64,000 bases of DNA from Opitutaceae bacterium EW11 (GCA_003054665.1 QAYY01000026.1:1-64000); one strand, 5' to 3'. Positions 17,239 to 27,740 are shown, numbered from the stretch's first letter. The notes: generated by a model not told the origin, from the letters alone. Made by a program: numbers and translations.

Positions 17239-17272
17239 AGGTGGAAAACGGCGCCGGCGTCGTTTTCCACCT
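17239..17272. terminator. Bidirectional stem-loop between convergent genes
   Basis: AGGTGGAAAACG at 17239-17250 is perfectly complementary to 17261-17272 with a 10-base GC-rich loop. It lies between the end of the tandem DUF4242 gene and the end of the leftward ADOP permease, and carries A and T runs inside the stem, so it could terminate transcription in either direction. Confidence 0.65.
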
Positions 17273-17309
17273 CGTTTCCTCGCCGCGGGTCGGCGAGGGC
17301 GACCGGGAG

Positions 17310-19961
17310 TTACTCCCAACGAAGGGCGGTGGCGGGATCGATTTGGGCGGCCCGCCGGGCGGGATAATAACCGGCCGCGATCGCGCAACCGAGGAGCAGG
17401 ACGACTGCGACGGCGTAGGTCGTGGGGTCGGTCGGGGAAATGCCGTACAGGACGGACGCCAGCGACCGGCTGACGGCAAGCGCGAGCACGACGCCGAGCG
17501 CCGTGCCACAGACGGCGAGGGCCAAGGTTCGCCCCACCACGTTCCGCAACACCGTGGAAGCCGCGGCCCCCAGCGCCATCCGAATGCCGATTTCCCTCTG
17601 ACGTTGAGCGACGGTGTAGGAGATAACTCCATACAGTCCGAAGAGTGCGAGGCCCAGAGCCATGGCGGCAAAGCCGATCACCATCGTCGAAAGCAGCCGT
17701 CGAGACGACATGCTCCGGTCGACGATGGCCTGCATGCTCCGGACCTTCGTGAGGGGGAGGGTCGGATCGAGGCCGCGGACCACCTGCCGGAGGCTCGCTG
17801 CGGCCAGCGCGGGGGGAAGCCTGGTCCGGAGTAACACGTCCCACGAGGCCACCTGCGGAAGTTGATGGACGCAGAAATACATTTCGCTTCCGGATTCGAC
17901 TTCCGGGCCGCTGTGGCGGACATCTCCGGCTACGCCCACGACGATCGCCTTGCCTCCGCCATGGCGGACTTCTTTCCCCAGGGCGGAAGGCGCGTTCGGC
18001 CAGAGTCGTTTGGCCAGGGTGCGATTGACGATGATGGCCGTGGGGTGCTGAGCGTCGTCGCTGGCCGCGAAGTCCCTGCCTTCGTGGAGCGGGATGCCCA
18101 TCGTCGCCAGGAGACCCGGCGTGACGATTCGCACGTGGGCATCGCATCCGACCTGCCGCGCGGGGTTTTCGGAGTCCGGCGCTGATAACCACCAACTGCG
18201 ATCGCGTTCGACCGGGATGCAATCGGTGGCTCCGGCGGCTTCCACTCCTGGGACGCTGCGCGCGCGTTCGAGCAATTGCTCGATGAACTGCGCCTTGGGA
18301 TCTGGCGCTCCGGGGTCGACTCGAATCGCGACCAGGTTCTTCGGTTGGAAACCGAGATCGATCGCGAGCACATTGTTCAGGCTCCTCGTCACCAGCGCCG
18401 CGGATACGGCGAGCGTGCACGCCAGGGCGACTTCGCCCACGACCAACGCGTTGCGCAGTCTCGACCGACCGAGGCTGGCCGTTGTCGTCCTGCCGTCGTC
18501 GCCGATTCTGGAACCGAGCTGCGCGGCTTGGGCCAGGCGCCACGCCGGTGCGAGACCGCAGAAGAGGGTGGTGAGAAAAGCGAGCGCGACCGTGAAAGCC
18601 GCAGAGCCAGCGCCCAAATGCAGCGTTTGCAGCAGGGGCATCTCGACGGCGGAGCGGCTGGTGAGGAAATGAATCAACCCCCAGGCCAGGACGAGTCCCA
18701 CCGCGCTGCCGACCGCAACGAGGAGCGAGCACTCGGTGACTAGTTGGCGGAGAAGCCGTCCTCGCCCGGCACCCAACGCGTAGCGGACGGCGAGTTCTTT
18801 CGAGCGCGCGGCACCTCGGGCCAGCTGGAGACCTCCGACATTCAGGCCGACGATCGCGAGCACCATGGCGGCAGCGATCCAGAGAAACGTGAGCGGACGT
18901 TGCAGGCTGCCCACCACTCTCGTTTTCAGCGGCGTTGGCCTGGCGGAAAAGCTCCAGTATTTTTCCGAGAGCGGCTTCTGCAGCCGATCCACGGCGAGTT
19001 TGAGGTCCGCTCGAACGTCCGCGGACGAGAAGCCGGGCCGCGCGCGACCGAGCATGATCACGGTGTTGCCCCACCCGCGTTCCACGTCGTTGCAGAGCGG
19101 CGAATACACGTCGACCCGGACTGCCGGGAAAAAGACGGAGGAGAACACGTCGATCGGCGGCATCACGCCGACGACTTCCACCGGCGCTCCGTTGATCTGA
19201 ACGCTGCGCCCGACGATCGCGGGATCGCTGGCGAAACGGCGCTGCCAGAGCTGATGGGTAAGCAGGATGCGCGGCGGTGCGTGCAGGACTGCATCCTCCG
19301 GCAAAAGAAGCCGCCCGAGCATGGGGCGGATTCCGAGCGTGCCAAAGAGCCCCGGAGAGACGTTGAGCGAGAGGATGGTTTCGGGATCGCCGGCGCCCGT
19401 CAGCCGGTAGGTTTGCCGGACGGAGAATGGATCGAAGGCCTCGATCACCTCCATCGTTCGCGACGTGCGGGCCAGCTCCTCCCAAACCTCCACGAGCGAA
19501 CTCACGCTCGAGAGATCCGTGTTCGCGTTCGTCCCGTCGCGATTGGAGATCCAATACAGCCGCTCCGGCTCCGGGAATGGGAGCGGCCGCAGAATCGTCG
19601 TATTCACGAGGCTGAACACCGTGACGTTGAGTCCGATCCCCACGGCCAACACCGCGAGCACGGTGACGGTGAACGCCTTTTCCCGGCGAAAGACGCGGAC
19701 CGCGAAAGCGCAATCCTGGAGGAACTGGTCCAGCCACGCGAATCCCCGAACCTGGCGCTGCAGCTCGCGCGTCTGCGTTATTCCGCCGAGGGCCAAGACC
19801 GCACGGCGGTGAGCCTCCTTCCGGTCGAGGCCATTTTGAACGAACTCATCGGTCAACGACTCCAGGTGATGCTCCAGTTCGGCGGCGAACTCGGCATCCA
19901 GCTCTTTTCGCCGGAAGAGGGAGCGCACGCGCGCAATCCACCGGTCCCACCGTGCGATCAT
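17310..19961 (-). CDS. MacB/FtsX-like ABC permease (ADOP type)
   Basis: An 883-residue permease with the full ADOP layout. Residues 1-60 are the helical N-terminal domain found with PadR-linked copies (LDAEFAAELEHHLESLTDEF). The first transmembrane helix is at ~97-118. MacB-PCD and FtsX core 1 follow, then a second PCD and FtsX core 2, which contains GLYGVISYTVAQRQREIGIRMALGA and ends PARRAAQIDPATALRWE. The start overlaps the stop of the upstream padR-type gene by 4 bases (ATGA), implying coupled translation. The substrate is unknown; relatives are linked to drug or lipid export only by homology to MacB. Confidence 0.85.
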   Translation of the reverse strand: MIARWDRWIARVRSLFRRKELDAEFAAELEHHLESLTDEFVQNGLDRKEAHRRAVLALGGITQTRELQRQVRGFAWLDQFLQDCAFAVRVFRREKAFTVTVLAVLAVGIGLNVTVFSLVNTTILRPLPFPEPERLYWISNRDGTNANTDLSSVSSLVEVWEELARTSRTMEVIEAFDPFSVRQTYRLTGAGDPETILSLNVSPGLFGTLGIRPMLGRLLLPEDAVLHAPPRILLTHQLWQRRFASDPAIVGRSVQINGAPVEVVGVMPPIDVFSSVFFPAVRVDVYSPLCNDVERGWGNTVIMLGRARPGFSSADVRADLKLAVDRLQKPLSEKYWSFSARPTPLKTRVVGSLQRPLTFLWIAAAMVLAIVGLNVGGLQLARGAARSKELAVRYALGAGRGRLLRQLVTECSLLVAVGSAVGLVLAWGLIHFLTSRSAVEMPLLQTLHLGAGSAAFTVALAFLTTLFCGLAPAWRLAQAAQLGSRIGDDGRTTTASLGRSRLRNALVVGEVALACTLAVSAALVTRSLNNVLAIDLGFQPKNLVAIRVDPGAPDPKAQFIEQLLERARSVPGVEAAGATDCIPVERDRSWWLSAPDSENPARQVGCDAHVRIVTPGLLATMGIPLHEGRDFAASDDAQHPTAIIVNRTLAKRLWPNAPSALGKEVRHGGGKAIVVGVAGDVRHSGPEVESGSEMYFCVHQLPQVASWDVLLRTRLPPALAAASLRQVVRGLDPTLPLTKVRSMQAIVDRSMSSRRLLSTMVIGFAAMALGLALFGLYGVISYTVAQRQREIGIRMALGAAASTVLRNVVGRTLALAVCGTALGVVLALAVSRSLASVLYGISPTDPTTYAVAVVLLLGCAIAAGYYPARRAAQIDPATALRWE

Positions 19962-20317
19962 GTGACGATTTCTCCCGTTTCCGGTCCGGCTTTGAGAATG
20001 CGGTGGACCACGCCGGAAACCCGTTCCCAGTTCGCGGTTTCATCCGCCAGCCGCTTTTTCCCGCGCGTCGTGATCTCGTAGTATTTCGCCTTCCGGTTGT
20101 TGTCGGAGGTGCCCCATTTGGCCTCGATCCATTTGCCCTGCTGCAGCCTCACGAGCGACGCGTAGATCGTCCCTTGGTTGAGCAACACGGCCTCGCCGCC
20201 GACCTGTTCAATCCGGCGGGCGATGCCGTAACCGTGCATTTTCCCCATCGTCGCCAGCGTCCGCAGGACGAGCAGGTCGAGTGTTCCTTGCAGCAGATCC
20301 AGTTTGTCCTTCGCCAT
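19958..20317 (-). CDS. PadR-family transcriptional repressor
   Basis: A 119-residue PadR winged-helix protein. It contains LLQGTLDLLVLRTLATMGKMHGYGIARRI, the recognition helix region LLNQGTIYASLVRLQQGKWI and the wing DNNRKAKYYEITTRGKKRL. The ATG at 20317 has a strong ribosome-binding site (AGGAGGA) 5-6 bases upstream. It overlaps the ADOP permease by 4 bases. PadR proteins typically repress their own operon until an effector binds, so it should control the permease. Confidence 0.9.
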   Translation of the reverse strand: MAKDKLDLLQGTLDLLVLRTLATMGKMHGYGIARRIEQVGGEAVLLNQGTIYASLVRLQQGKWIEAKWGTSDNNRKAKYYEITTRGKKRLADETANWERVSGVVHRILKAGPETGEIVT

Positions 20318-20476
20318 GGTTTCCTCCTGTTGTTCGGCCACAGGAGAGCGCGTGTCGTGTGGGATGTCCACAGGAAAAAGCGGGTTGGCGGAAGCCGGCG
20401 CGGAGAGCGGGCCCCCGCAGGGCGGCGTCGCATGGGGGAAGCGGACGGAGGCAGACGCCGCCCGAGGCGGTGCGCC

Positions 20477-21349
20477 CTAAACGCTCTTCGGCCAGTCGTC
20501 TTTCAGGAGACGCGACAGGGAACGGTCGGCGAGCAGACGTCCGCCGGTCTGGCACTTCGGGCAGTAGTTCGTCTCGTTATCCGCATAACGGATACGCTGA
20601 ACCTTGGCGCCGCAGACAGGGCAGGGCTTCCCGAATTTCCCGTGCACGGCCATTTCCGGCCGGAACGCGGTGATACGCTCGGGGAACTCGGCGCCCGCCT
20701 CGGCGCGAAGACGCTCGGTCCAGGCGGAGAGCACTGTCCGGACGGATTGGAGGAGCCGCGCGGTTTCCGGCGGATCGAGTTTCTGCGTCAGTTGCACGGG
20801 GGAAAGCCGGGCGTGGTGGAGAATCTCGTCGGAGTAGGCGTTGCCGATGCCGCTGAAAAGATGGGGATCGGTGAGCGCGCGTTTCAGGGTCGCGTTGCGT
20901 TCGGTGAGCCGCGCTGAGAATTCGCCGTCCGTGCAGGCGAAGACATCGATGCCGCCCGGATCCATCGCCGAGAGGTTGGTTTCCCCCTGCACGAGGTGGA
21001 TCGACGCGCGTTTTTTCGTCCCCGCCTCCGTGAGCGTGAGCACGCCCCGTGAGAACTCGAAGTCCGCCAGTCGGAGGCTGCGGGGCGCCTTCGAACCGTT
21101 GGAGCTCCAATGGAGCCGACCGGCGACCATGAGGTGGATCACGAGCCAGTAGTCTTTTTCGAAGCCGAGCACGATGCGCTTGCCGATCCTGCGCAGGGCC
21201 ACCACCGCCAGACCGGTGACTGCGTCGATGGGAGGCACCGCGGTGCGGAGGACGAAGGGGTTTGCGATCGATACGCGCTTGATCCGATCTCCGACGATCC
21301 TCCGATCCAACGCCTCGAGGTAGCAGACGATATCGGGCAGCTCCGGCAT
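20477..21349 (-). CDS. mutM: Fpg/Nei-type DNA glycosylase
   Basis: A 290-residue base-excision repair enzyme that removes oxidised bases and nicks the abasic site. It starts MPELPD, giving the catalytic N-terminal Pro and Glu of the family, and has the beta-hairpin Lys (RRIGKRIVLGF), the H2TH segment LFSGIGNAYSDEILHHARLSP and a C-terminal zinc finger (CPVCG ... YCPKCQ). The start ATG 21349 is fixed by the need for Pro at position 2. About 20 residues follow the finger, more than in E. coli MutM, which ends at the finger. Fpg versus Nei subtype cannot be settled by eye. Confidence 0.85.
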   Translation of the reverse strand: MPELPDIVCYLEALDRRIVGDRIKRVSIANPFVLRTAVPPIDAVTGLAVVALRRIGKRIVLGFEKDYWLVIHLMVAGRLHWSSNGSKAPRSLRLADFEFSRGVLTLTEAGTKKRASIHLVQGETNLSAMDPGGIDVFACTDGEFSARLTERNATLKRALTDPHLFSGIGNAYSDEILHHARLSPVQLTQKLDPPETARLLQSVRTVLSAWTERLRAEAGAEFPERITAFRPEMAVHGKFGKPCPVCGAKVQRIRYADNETNYCPKCQTGGRLLADRSLSRLLKDDWPKSV

Positions 21350-21489
21350 GTGCGGGATGCAGTACTCGGCTGCCGGGCAGGTCAACCGCTTCGCGTGGGA
21401 TGTGGCCCGACGGGGCGGCCCGAATTCCTCGCTTGCGCGGCGCGCGAGGTCGGACACTTTCGGCGGCTCGCTTTAACTATTCCGTTCAG

Positions 21490-21816
21490 ATGACGAAGCC
21501 CGTTTGTCCCGCCTGCACTCTCGAAGATGTCCTCAGCCACTCCGACCACTGGGAGTGCGCCACCTGCGGGCACGAATGGCCGAAGGAGGCCCCTGCCGAG
21601 CCGGTCCGGGTCGTGAAAGACGCGCATGGCAACGTGCTCGCCGACGGCGACTCGGTCGCGCTGATCAAGGACTTGAAGCTGGGCGGCTCCTCGCAGGTTT
21701 TGAAGCAGGGCAGCAAGGCGAAGAGCATCCGTCTGGTCGACGGAGACCATGAGATCGACTGCAAGATCGACGGCGTCTCGCTCGCGCTCAAAGCCTGCTT
21801 TGTGAAGAAAGTTTAG
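21490..21816 (+). CDS. yjdM: PhnA/YjdM-like zinc-ribbon protein
   Basis: A 108-residue protein. A zinc ribbon occupies residues ~6-27 (CPAC ... CATCGHEWP), followed by the PhnA domain (VVKDAHGNVLADGDSVALIKDL, then VLKQGSKAKSIRLVDGDHEIDCKIDG). Despite the historical name, members are not required for phosphonate breakdown and their role is unknown. Start ATG 21490; length is typical. It is divergent from the glycosylase with 140 bases between the starts. Confidence 0.9.
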   Translation: MTKPVCPACTLEDVLSHSDHWECATCGHEWPKEAPAEPVRVVKDAHGNVLADGDSVALIKDLKLGGSSQVLKQGSKAKSIRLVDGDHEIDCKIDGVSLALKACFVKKV

Positions 21817-22015
21817 CGCCCGAACTCGCCGCTTGGCGCGAGTGCAATGCTCGTGCCTCCGCCCCTGTGCACACGTGGCAACGAGCCGGGTGAAGCCGTG
21901 ACCGGGCTGAAGGGGCAAGCGCCTACGGTCTGCTCCCATCTTCAGCGAGAGGCGGCGCTGCGCGACGGCACCGCCTCTGTTTGCGAGCTCCCTGGGCTCT
22001 GCGGTGCGCGGTGGA

Positions 22016-22930
22016 TTACAGGCCGGCTTTCTTACGCCGGCGGAGTATTTGAATCAAAGCCAAACCCGCTGCGGCCAGACCCGCTGCGAGCGTGGAAGGC
22101 TCAGGCACCACGGATGCCTGGGCTCCGAGATTCCAGTTCAGCACCAGGTTCGGCTGATCGAGCGGCACCTGGAGTTGAAAACTGAGAAAATCGAAGCCGG
22201 CGGGGTCGGCGGAAAAGCCTCCGGTGGCCGGATCGAAAAGGATGGCCGCGGCCAGCAGATCGATCACCGCCGAATCGTCGATGCCGAGGAGCGGATTGCT
22301 CCAGAAGGTGAGGTGAAGCACCTCCGGCTGCGAACCGTCGGCGACGATCGAATAGTTGAACAGCGTCTCGAGTCCGGGAAGGTTCGTCCCGGCGAAGCCG
22401 GTCAAATTGCCGAAGCTCTCCCAGCCCTCGGCCCCTAGGCTCACGCCGTCGAAGCCGAAGACCAAATCGAGCGCGTCACCCGCAACGTCGTCGAAGCTCC
22501 AGGGATCGAGCACAGCGGCACGCCCCCACGCGGGTGTCTCGGTGTTGGTGGCCATCGCTCCCACGCCAGTTCGCACATCGAGCTTACCGTTGCCTTGCGC
22601 GACGCGAATGCTCCAGCCCGAGACGGCGGCAGCGTCGCCGGCCTCCGCGAAGGCCTGAGACTTGTCGACCAAACCCGGGGCCTTGTTTCCGGCCTTGATG
22701 CCGGGGCAGTTGTAGACGTTGCCAGCCTGAGCCTCGCAGTTCCCCGTATAGGTGCCCGGGGCCGGATTGGCGATGGGAGGCCCGGCCAGTCCGAGGCGCC
22801 CTTGGCTATCTGCGTACGCCTTCTTGGCCGAAAGCGTGCTGGGGAACGTGAGTGCGGCGACGACTGCCGCAAGGAAACACAACGGTGACCGCATTCCGCC
22901 TGTCTTGAACAGTGAATACATCGTTTTCAT
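22016..22930 (-). CDS. PEP-CTERM sorting-signal protein
   Basis: A 304-residue exported protein. An N-terminal signal peptide (LCFLAAVVAALTFPSTLSA) and a C-terminal tail VPEPSTLAAGLAAAGLAL followed by RRRKK show sorting by an exosortase-type enzyme, which cuts after the PEP motif and moves the protein to the surface or exopolysaccharide. The middle (~40-275) is acidic, beta-rich and has no catalytic motif I recognise. Two Cys in CEAQAGNVYNC may form a disulfide. No exosortase or exopolysaccharide genes lie in this window. Confidence 0.8.
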   Translation of the reverse strand: MKTMYSLFKTGGMRSPLCFLAAVVAALTFPSTLSAKKAYADSQGRLGLAGPPIANPAPGTYTGNCEAQAGNVYNCPGIKAGNKAPGLVDKSQAFAEAGDAAAVSGWSIRVAQGNGKLDVRTGVGAMATNTETPAWGRAAVLDPWSFDDVAGDALDLVFGFDGVSLGAEGWESFGNLTGFAGTNLPGLETLFNYSIVADGSQPEVLHLTFWSNPLLGIDDSAVIDLLAAAILFDPATGGFSADPAGFDFLSFQLQVPLDQPNLVLNWNLGAQASVVPEPSTLAAGLAAAGLALIQILRRRKKAGL

Positions 22931-23213
22931 GGGATTCCGGAGTTGACTGAATCGTCCTGACAAAGGCGCTGACGCACCTTGGAGCCCCGGCGGGCCTAGT
23001 CACTCGGAGGGGCGTTTTCTCGAGTTCGCGTGCTGGAGTTCGAAAACGATCTCTCACACTTCCCGGTAGGATCCTGCCCTCCAGCACCCTCTCGGAAAAC
23101 GCTGACTGTGCTCCCTTCGTGGCGGCGCAGCTATCGGGAGATTGCCGCCGGCAGCCTAGGCATCCGTCTCACGATGAGAGGTCGCTGGGCTACGAGTCGC
23201 GGCTCACGCCCCT

Positions 23214-24674
23214 TCAGCGGGGTCTGGCCTGAATGGCGGGTGATTCCAGGTTATCGGCGTTCTGGATCCCGATCGGCTTGCCGTCGCGCGTCGTGAATTC
23301 CGTGTCGGTCCAGCGCCAGTCGCGGACGTGTTCGATCTTGCCTGCGGTTTGGCCGGAGGCGCGGATGTGTTCGAAACGCACGTTGCCGATCGGCTTCGTG
23401 GGCAGCCCGGAGGCCGTGACAATTTGGCGCGCGCCGCGAACCTCCGCCCGGCGAATCAGGATATCGCTAATCTCGGTGAGACCGCGCTCCGCCGGCACGA
23501 CAGGCGTGCGGATCGTTCGCCAGTGCGCCGGCTCGTGTGAGGCGTCGTCACCCGCGGCGGGTGCGTAGCTGTACCGCGGGTTCCAATCCAGCGTGAAAGT
23601 GAACGGGTAGGGCACATTCTCCATCGTCGTGTCGTAGATCCGCACATCGCGGATGAAGCCGCCGCGCGTGCGGGCCGATTTGAAGCGCAGTCCCTCCTTG
23701 GTCCCGATGCCTCGATTGCCCCAGGCGACGACGTGCTGGATGCCGCCGGAGGTTTCGCTGCCGAAGGAAAGGATGCCGCCGCCGCGGCGGGTGATGTTGT
23801 TGCGGATCACGACGTATTCGGTCGGTTGGTTCACGCGGAGCCCGTCGGCATCGCGACCGGCCTTCAGGCAGATGCAGTCGTCGTTGTTGTCGATGTCGCA
23901 CGCCTCGACGAGCACGTGGCGCGAGGAGTCGACGTCCACGCCGTCCGTGCTTGGACCCTGATTGTCGCGAATCGCGAGGCCGCTCACGGTCACGAACTCG
24001 GAGTAGAGCACCTGCACGTTCCAGAAACCCGACCGCCGGAGCCGGAGGCCCGAGAGTGTGACGTCCTTCGAGCTCCGGATCACCACGAGCCGCACCCGCT
24101 CGCAATCGTAGTCGGCGACCCAGCGCAGGCCGCGCGGATCGTAGGTTCGCCGGAGCTCCGTGTATTTATTCCACCAGTACGGACCGTTGCCGTCGATTTC
24201 TCCGCTGCCGTCGACCCGCACGTTTTCCGCCTCGTTGACGTTGATCAGGGCGGTGGGCCACGGCATTTCGATGCCCGCGACGCGCGTCGGCTGGCGCGGG
24301 TAGGCGGCGTTGTCCTGCACCGCGCGCAAGGTCACTCCGGCATCGATGCGGAGATGCACGCCGCTGCGAACGAAAAGGGCGCCGGTGAGGTAAACGCCCG
24401 GATCCAGAACAACGAGGCCGCCTCCGGCAGCGGCGCAGGCGTCGATGGCGGATTGGATTTCCTTCGTCGCGGGGGAACGTCCGTCGCGCTGGGCCGCGTC
24501 GGCGCGGACGCGGAACTCGCGCGTCGATTCCGGCGTGCTGCGGGCTCCGACGGTAGTCACCCACGCCGGGAGATCGGCGTCGGCCGGCCGCGAGGCAGCG
24601 TGAGCGCAGGCAGAAAGGGCGAGTCCGAGAAGGACAAAACCGAGTGACGGGCGAAAGCGGCAGGGCACGGGCAT
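23214..24674 (-). CDS. Secreted polygalacturonase-like glycoside hydrolase (GH28)
   Basis: A 486-residue exported beta-helix enzyme that should hydrolyse galacturonan or rhamnogalacturonan. Signal peptide residues ~1-27 (FVLLGLALSACAHA). GH28 active-site blocks appear in order: STDGVD (~241), NDDC (~263), GSETSGG in place of G-H-G (~305) and RFKSARTRGG (~328). The N-terminal pectate-lyase-3-like strand (ATKEIQSAIDACAAAGGG) is also typical. The His of the third motif is changed, as in several rhamnogalacturonan-type GH28 enzymes. ATG 24674 is the start; the frame beyond it runs antisense-like into another gene. Works with the pectate lyase at 28270. Confidence 0.85.
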   Translation of the reverse strand: MPVPCRFRPSLGFVLLGLALSACAHAASRPADADLPAWVTTVGARSTPESTREFRVRADAAQRDGRSPATKEIQSAIDACAAAGGGLVVLDPGVYLTGALFVRSGVHLRIDAGVTLRAVQDNAAYPRQPTRVAGIEMPWPTALINVNEAENVRVDGSGEIDGNGPYWWNKYTELRRTYDPRGLRWVADYDCERVRLVVIRSSKDVTLSGLRLRRSGFWNVQVLYSEFVTVSGLAIRDNQGPSTDGVDVDSSRHVLVEACDIDNNDDCICLKAGRDADGLRVNQPTEYVVIRNNITRRGGGILSFGSETSGGIQHVVAWGNRGIGTKEGLRFKSARTRGGFIRDVRIYDTTMENVPYPFTFTLDWNPRYSYAPAAGDDASHEPAHWRTIRTPVVPAERGLTEISDILIRRAEVRGARQIVTASGLPTKPIGNVRFEHIRASGQTAGKIEHVRDWRWTDTEFTTRDGKPIGIQNADNLESPAIQARPR

Positions 24675-24820
24675 GGAGCGGACGGGTAACAGAGTCGGGA
24701 CGGAACGCGGGCTGCAACTGAGACGTCGGAGTCCGTGCGGTGGATACGGAGAAAACCTTCTTAGGACCGAAGATGCTCCGAGCGGGAATTCTGCGCCGCT
24801 TGGAAGCAAAACCGGGTCGG

Positions 24821-24955
24821 GCGCGGGCGGCGGGGAGTGTCGCCGCAGGGACGCGCCGACCCCCGCAAGCGTGGCGTCTCGAGGAGGCGAGCGGGCTGGG
24901 TGCGTTTCCCCCGAAGAACGCTTGCGGGTGCCGCGACAGTCCCTGCGGCGCGAGA
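24821..24955. repeat. REP-like repeat copy A with inverted partner
   Basis: The segment 24821-24885 is nearly identical to 30172-30237 (about five differences). About 35 bases downstream, 24920-24952 is an inverted partial copy: 12 bases (CGCCGCAGGGAC) and 9 bases (CCGCAAGCG) match in the opposite orientation. The whole can fold into a long GC-rich stem, as bacterial REP/BIME elements do. It lies between the GH28 gene and the ADOP permease end. Nothing else is seen in 24675-25054. Confidence 0.6.
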
Positions 24956-25054
24956 GAGCCTCTGTCCGCGTTGAACCGACGATTTCGATCAGACGCCCTG
25001 CACGGACAACGGCGCCTTCAGAGATGGTGCGCCCCGACGGCGGGGCGGAATCGC

Positions 25055-27721
25055 TCATTCCGCGCGGAGCGCGGTCAGCGGATTGACATGCGAGGCGCGG
25101 CGCGCCGGCAGCCAGGCGGCGAAAACGGCGACGGCGATCAGGAGGAGCGAACCGGCCGAGAGGGACCACGGATCGCCGGGGGCGACGCCATAGAGCTGGC
25201 TTTGGATGAGACCGGCGCAGGCGATGGTCGCAGGCGCGGCGAGAGCCAGCCCCACGGCGGTCAGGAACACGGCCTCGCGAAGCACGAGACGCGAGATCAT
25301 CCGCCGGTCCGCCCCGAGCGCCATGCGGATGCCGAATTCGCTGGTGCGGCGGGTCACGTTGAAGGCCATCAGCCCATAGAGGCCGAGGCATGCCAGCAGG
25401 AGACCGATCCCCGCCAGGCTGCTGCAGAGAACGGCGAAAAGCGTTTCGCGTCCGATACCGCGGGCTCGCACGGCCTCCTGGGTGGTCACGTTGGTCACCG
25501 CGACGGCGGGATCGATCGCCTTGATGGCGTTTCGCGCCGCCGGCAGGACGACGGACGGGGGGAGCACGGTGCGCAGCGCGAAATAGGGCGCGCCGAGGTG
25601 GGTCTTCTGGAATCGCGAGTAGAACCGCTGCCGGAAGGGGAAGTAGCTCGTGGGTTCGATCTCCTCCTTGATCGTGCTGTATTTGATATCCCGACACACT
25701 CCGACGATCTGCCAGTCGGCGTCCCACACGGGAATGGTGAGACCGATCGGATCCCGATCGGGCAGGTGTTTCCGGACAAACGTCTCGTTCACCACGATGA
25801 CCTTCGGCGCGTTTTCGTTGTCCGACGCCGCGAGGGCCCGGCCGCGGACGATGGGGACACCGTACGTGGTGAAGAAGGTTTCGCCGACGGAGAGACGGCG
25901 CGTATCCATGCTCTTGCCTGTCGCGGCCCCATGGGAGAAGGCGTTGAACCCGCCTGACGAGCCGGAGCCGGCCAAGAGAGGAAACTCGACCAAGCTGGCC
26001 GCACTGACGCCCGGGAGCGCCCCGAGCGCGTCCTGAACGCGGGCGTAATACTCGGCGGGCTGGGCGTCCGGATAGCCGGAGCCGCGGATGCTCAGCTGGA
26101 CGAGGAGCAGGTTCTCCGAGCGGAAGCCCGGATCGATGTGCGTCAGGTTGATCAGCGATCGCACGAAGAGCGCCGCGCCCGTCAGGAGAACGAGGGAAAT
26201 GGCGATCTGAGCCGCGACCAGAATCCGGCCGGACCTGAGGCGCGACGGGGCCGCCGCGCCGCGGCTCTTCAGGCCGTAGAGAGGATCGACGCGGCCGGCG
26301 CGGAGAGCGGGAAACAAACCTGAGAGAACGGCCGTGAGCAGCGACAGACCGAGGGCGAAGGACAATACGCGAATGTCCAGGGACAGATCGTAGTGTTGGT
26401 TGCCGACCAGCAGCCGTGCGATCGAACCTTAAACCCAGAACGCGACGAGAATTCCGGCGCACCCTCCGAGCGACGCGAGGAGCAGGCTCTCGACGAGCGA
26501 CTGACGGACCAGCCGCCAACGTCCCGAACCGAGCGCGGCGCGAATCGCGAGTTCGTGCTGCCGCGCGGCGCCCCGGGCGAGCGAGAGGCCCGCGAGATTC
26601 GCGCAGGTGATCAACATCACGGCCGCGACCACGCCGAAGAGAAGGAGCAAAGGCCGGCTCAGACCGCCGCGATCGTTCGCCTCGCCTCCGGTTCCCGCCT
26701 CGAGCCACAGGGACGGAGACTGCATGTACTCCGCCGCTTCTCGGGCCCAGACGACGCTGAGCTGGGCATGGAGCTGGTCTTCATTCGCGCCCGGCTTGAG
26801 CCGAGCCATCATCCGAAGGTACCAGTGAAAATTCGACGTGATTTCGCGGTACAGGAACGGTGAGTTCGGCGCCAGGGGCACGAAGAAATCCGCCGGATGA
26901 CCCGCCTGCGTCCCTCTGAATCCGGGGGGAAGCACGCCGGCAATCGTGAAGACGGTGCCGTTGACGCTCACGGTGCGCCCGAGCACCCCGAGGTCGGAGT
27001 CGAAGTGCGTCTCCCAGGCGTTGTAGCTGAGGACCACGCTGGACCCGCCGCCGGCGAAATCCTGCGAGACGAAACCTCGGCCCAGAAGCGGCTGCACGCC
27101 CAGTCCGGCGAAGTAGTTGTCGGATACCATCATGGCGGCCGCCGAAAACGGCTCTCCGCTTCCGCGCACGATGAAGTCGCCCACCGGCACGTATCCCAGA
27201 AGCTCGGCGGATTCGGCCGCCGCTTTGCGCAACAGGAAGAAGTGCGGCGGCGTGAACGACGTGTCTCCTCCGGCCCAGGAAGGGATGTGTTTTTCATTGC
27301 CGCTCCAGTGCAGGACCCGCAGCTGCTCCGGATTGGGCACCGGAAGCGAGCGGAGCAGGATGGCGTTCGCAATCGAGAACACCGCCGTGCTGGCTCCGAT
27401 GCCCAACGCGAGCGAAACGATCGCGACGGCGGTGAAGACGGGGGCCTTCAGCAGAAGGCGCGCGGCGTGGCGCACGTCCCGCCAAAGCTGCTCGACGGCG
27501 GTCCACGTGCGTTCGTCGCGGCAGCGTTCCTCGATTTGCGCGAGGCCGCCGAAGGCGCGAAGGGCGGCGTTGCGGGCCTCCTGCGGAGGCATTCCCCGAG
27601 CGATATAACGGTCCGTGAGCCCGTCGATGTGGGCACGGAGCTCGGCGGCCATTTCCGCCTCTCGCGGTGTTTTCCGAAACAGCCCGAGCGTGCGGTACAG
27701 GAGCGTGCGAAGCGTTTTCAT
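25055..27721 (-). pseudogene. MacB/FtsX-like ABC permease (ADOP type) interrupted by one in-frame stop
   Basis: Together the two open parts encode a full-length 888-codon ADOP permease. The N-terminal half (27721 down to 26432, ~430 residues) carries the helical domain, first transmembrane helix, MacB-PCD and FtsX core 1. A TAA at 26431-26429 then stops it after GILVAFWV. Reading continues in the same frame (GSIARLLVGNQHYDL) into the C-terminal half (to 25055), with the second PCD and core 2 ending PARRASHVNPLTALRAE. No frameshift or insertion is needed. It may be a recent nonsense mutation, a sequencing error, or two half-proteins if translation restarts. It begins 19 bases after the padR gene. 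Confidence 0.8.
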
Positions 27722-27740
27722 CGGCTTTTTGGGACGGCCT

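Noticed and set aside
24675-26708. Minus-strand frame extending the GH28 gene by ~678 codons
   Set aside because: The extension is an out-of-frame reading of the ADOP permease; the enzyme's signal peptide at 24674 fixes the true start.
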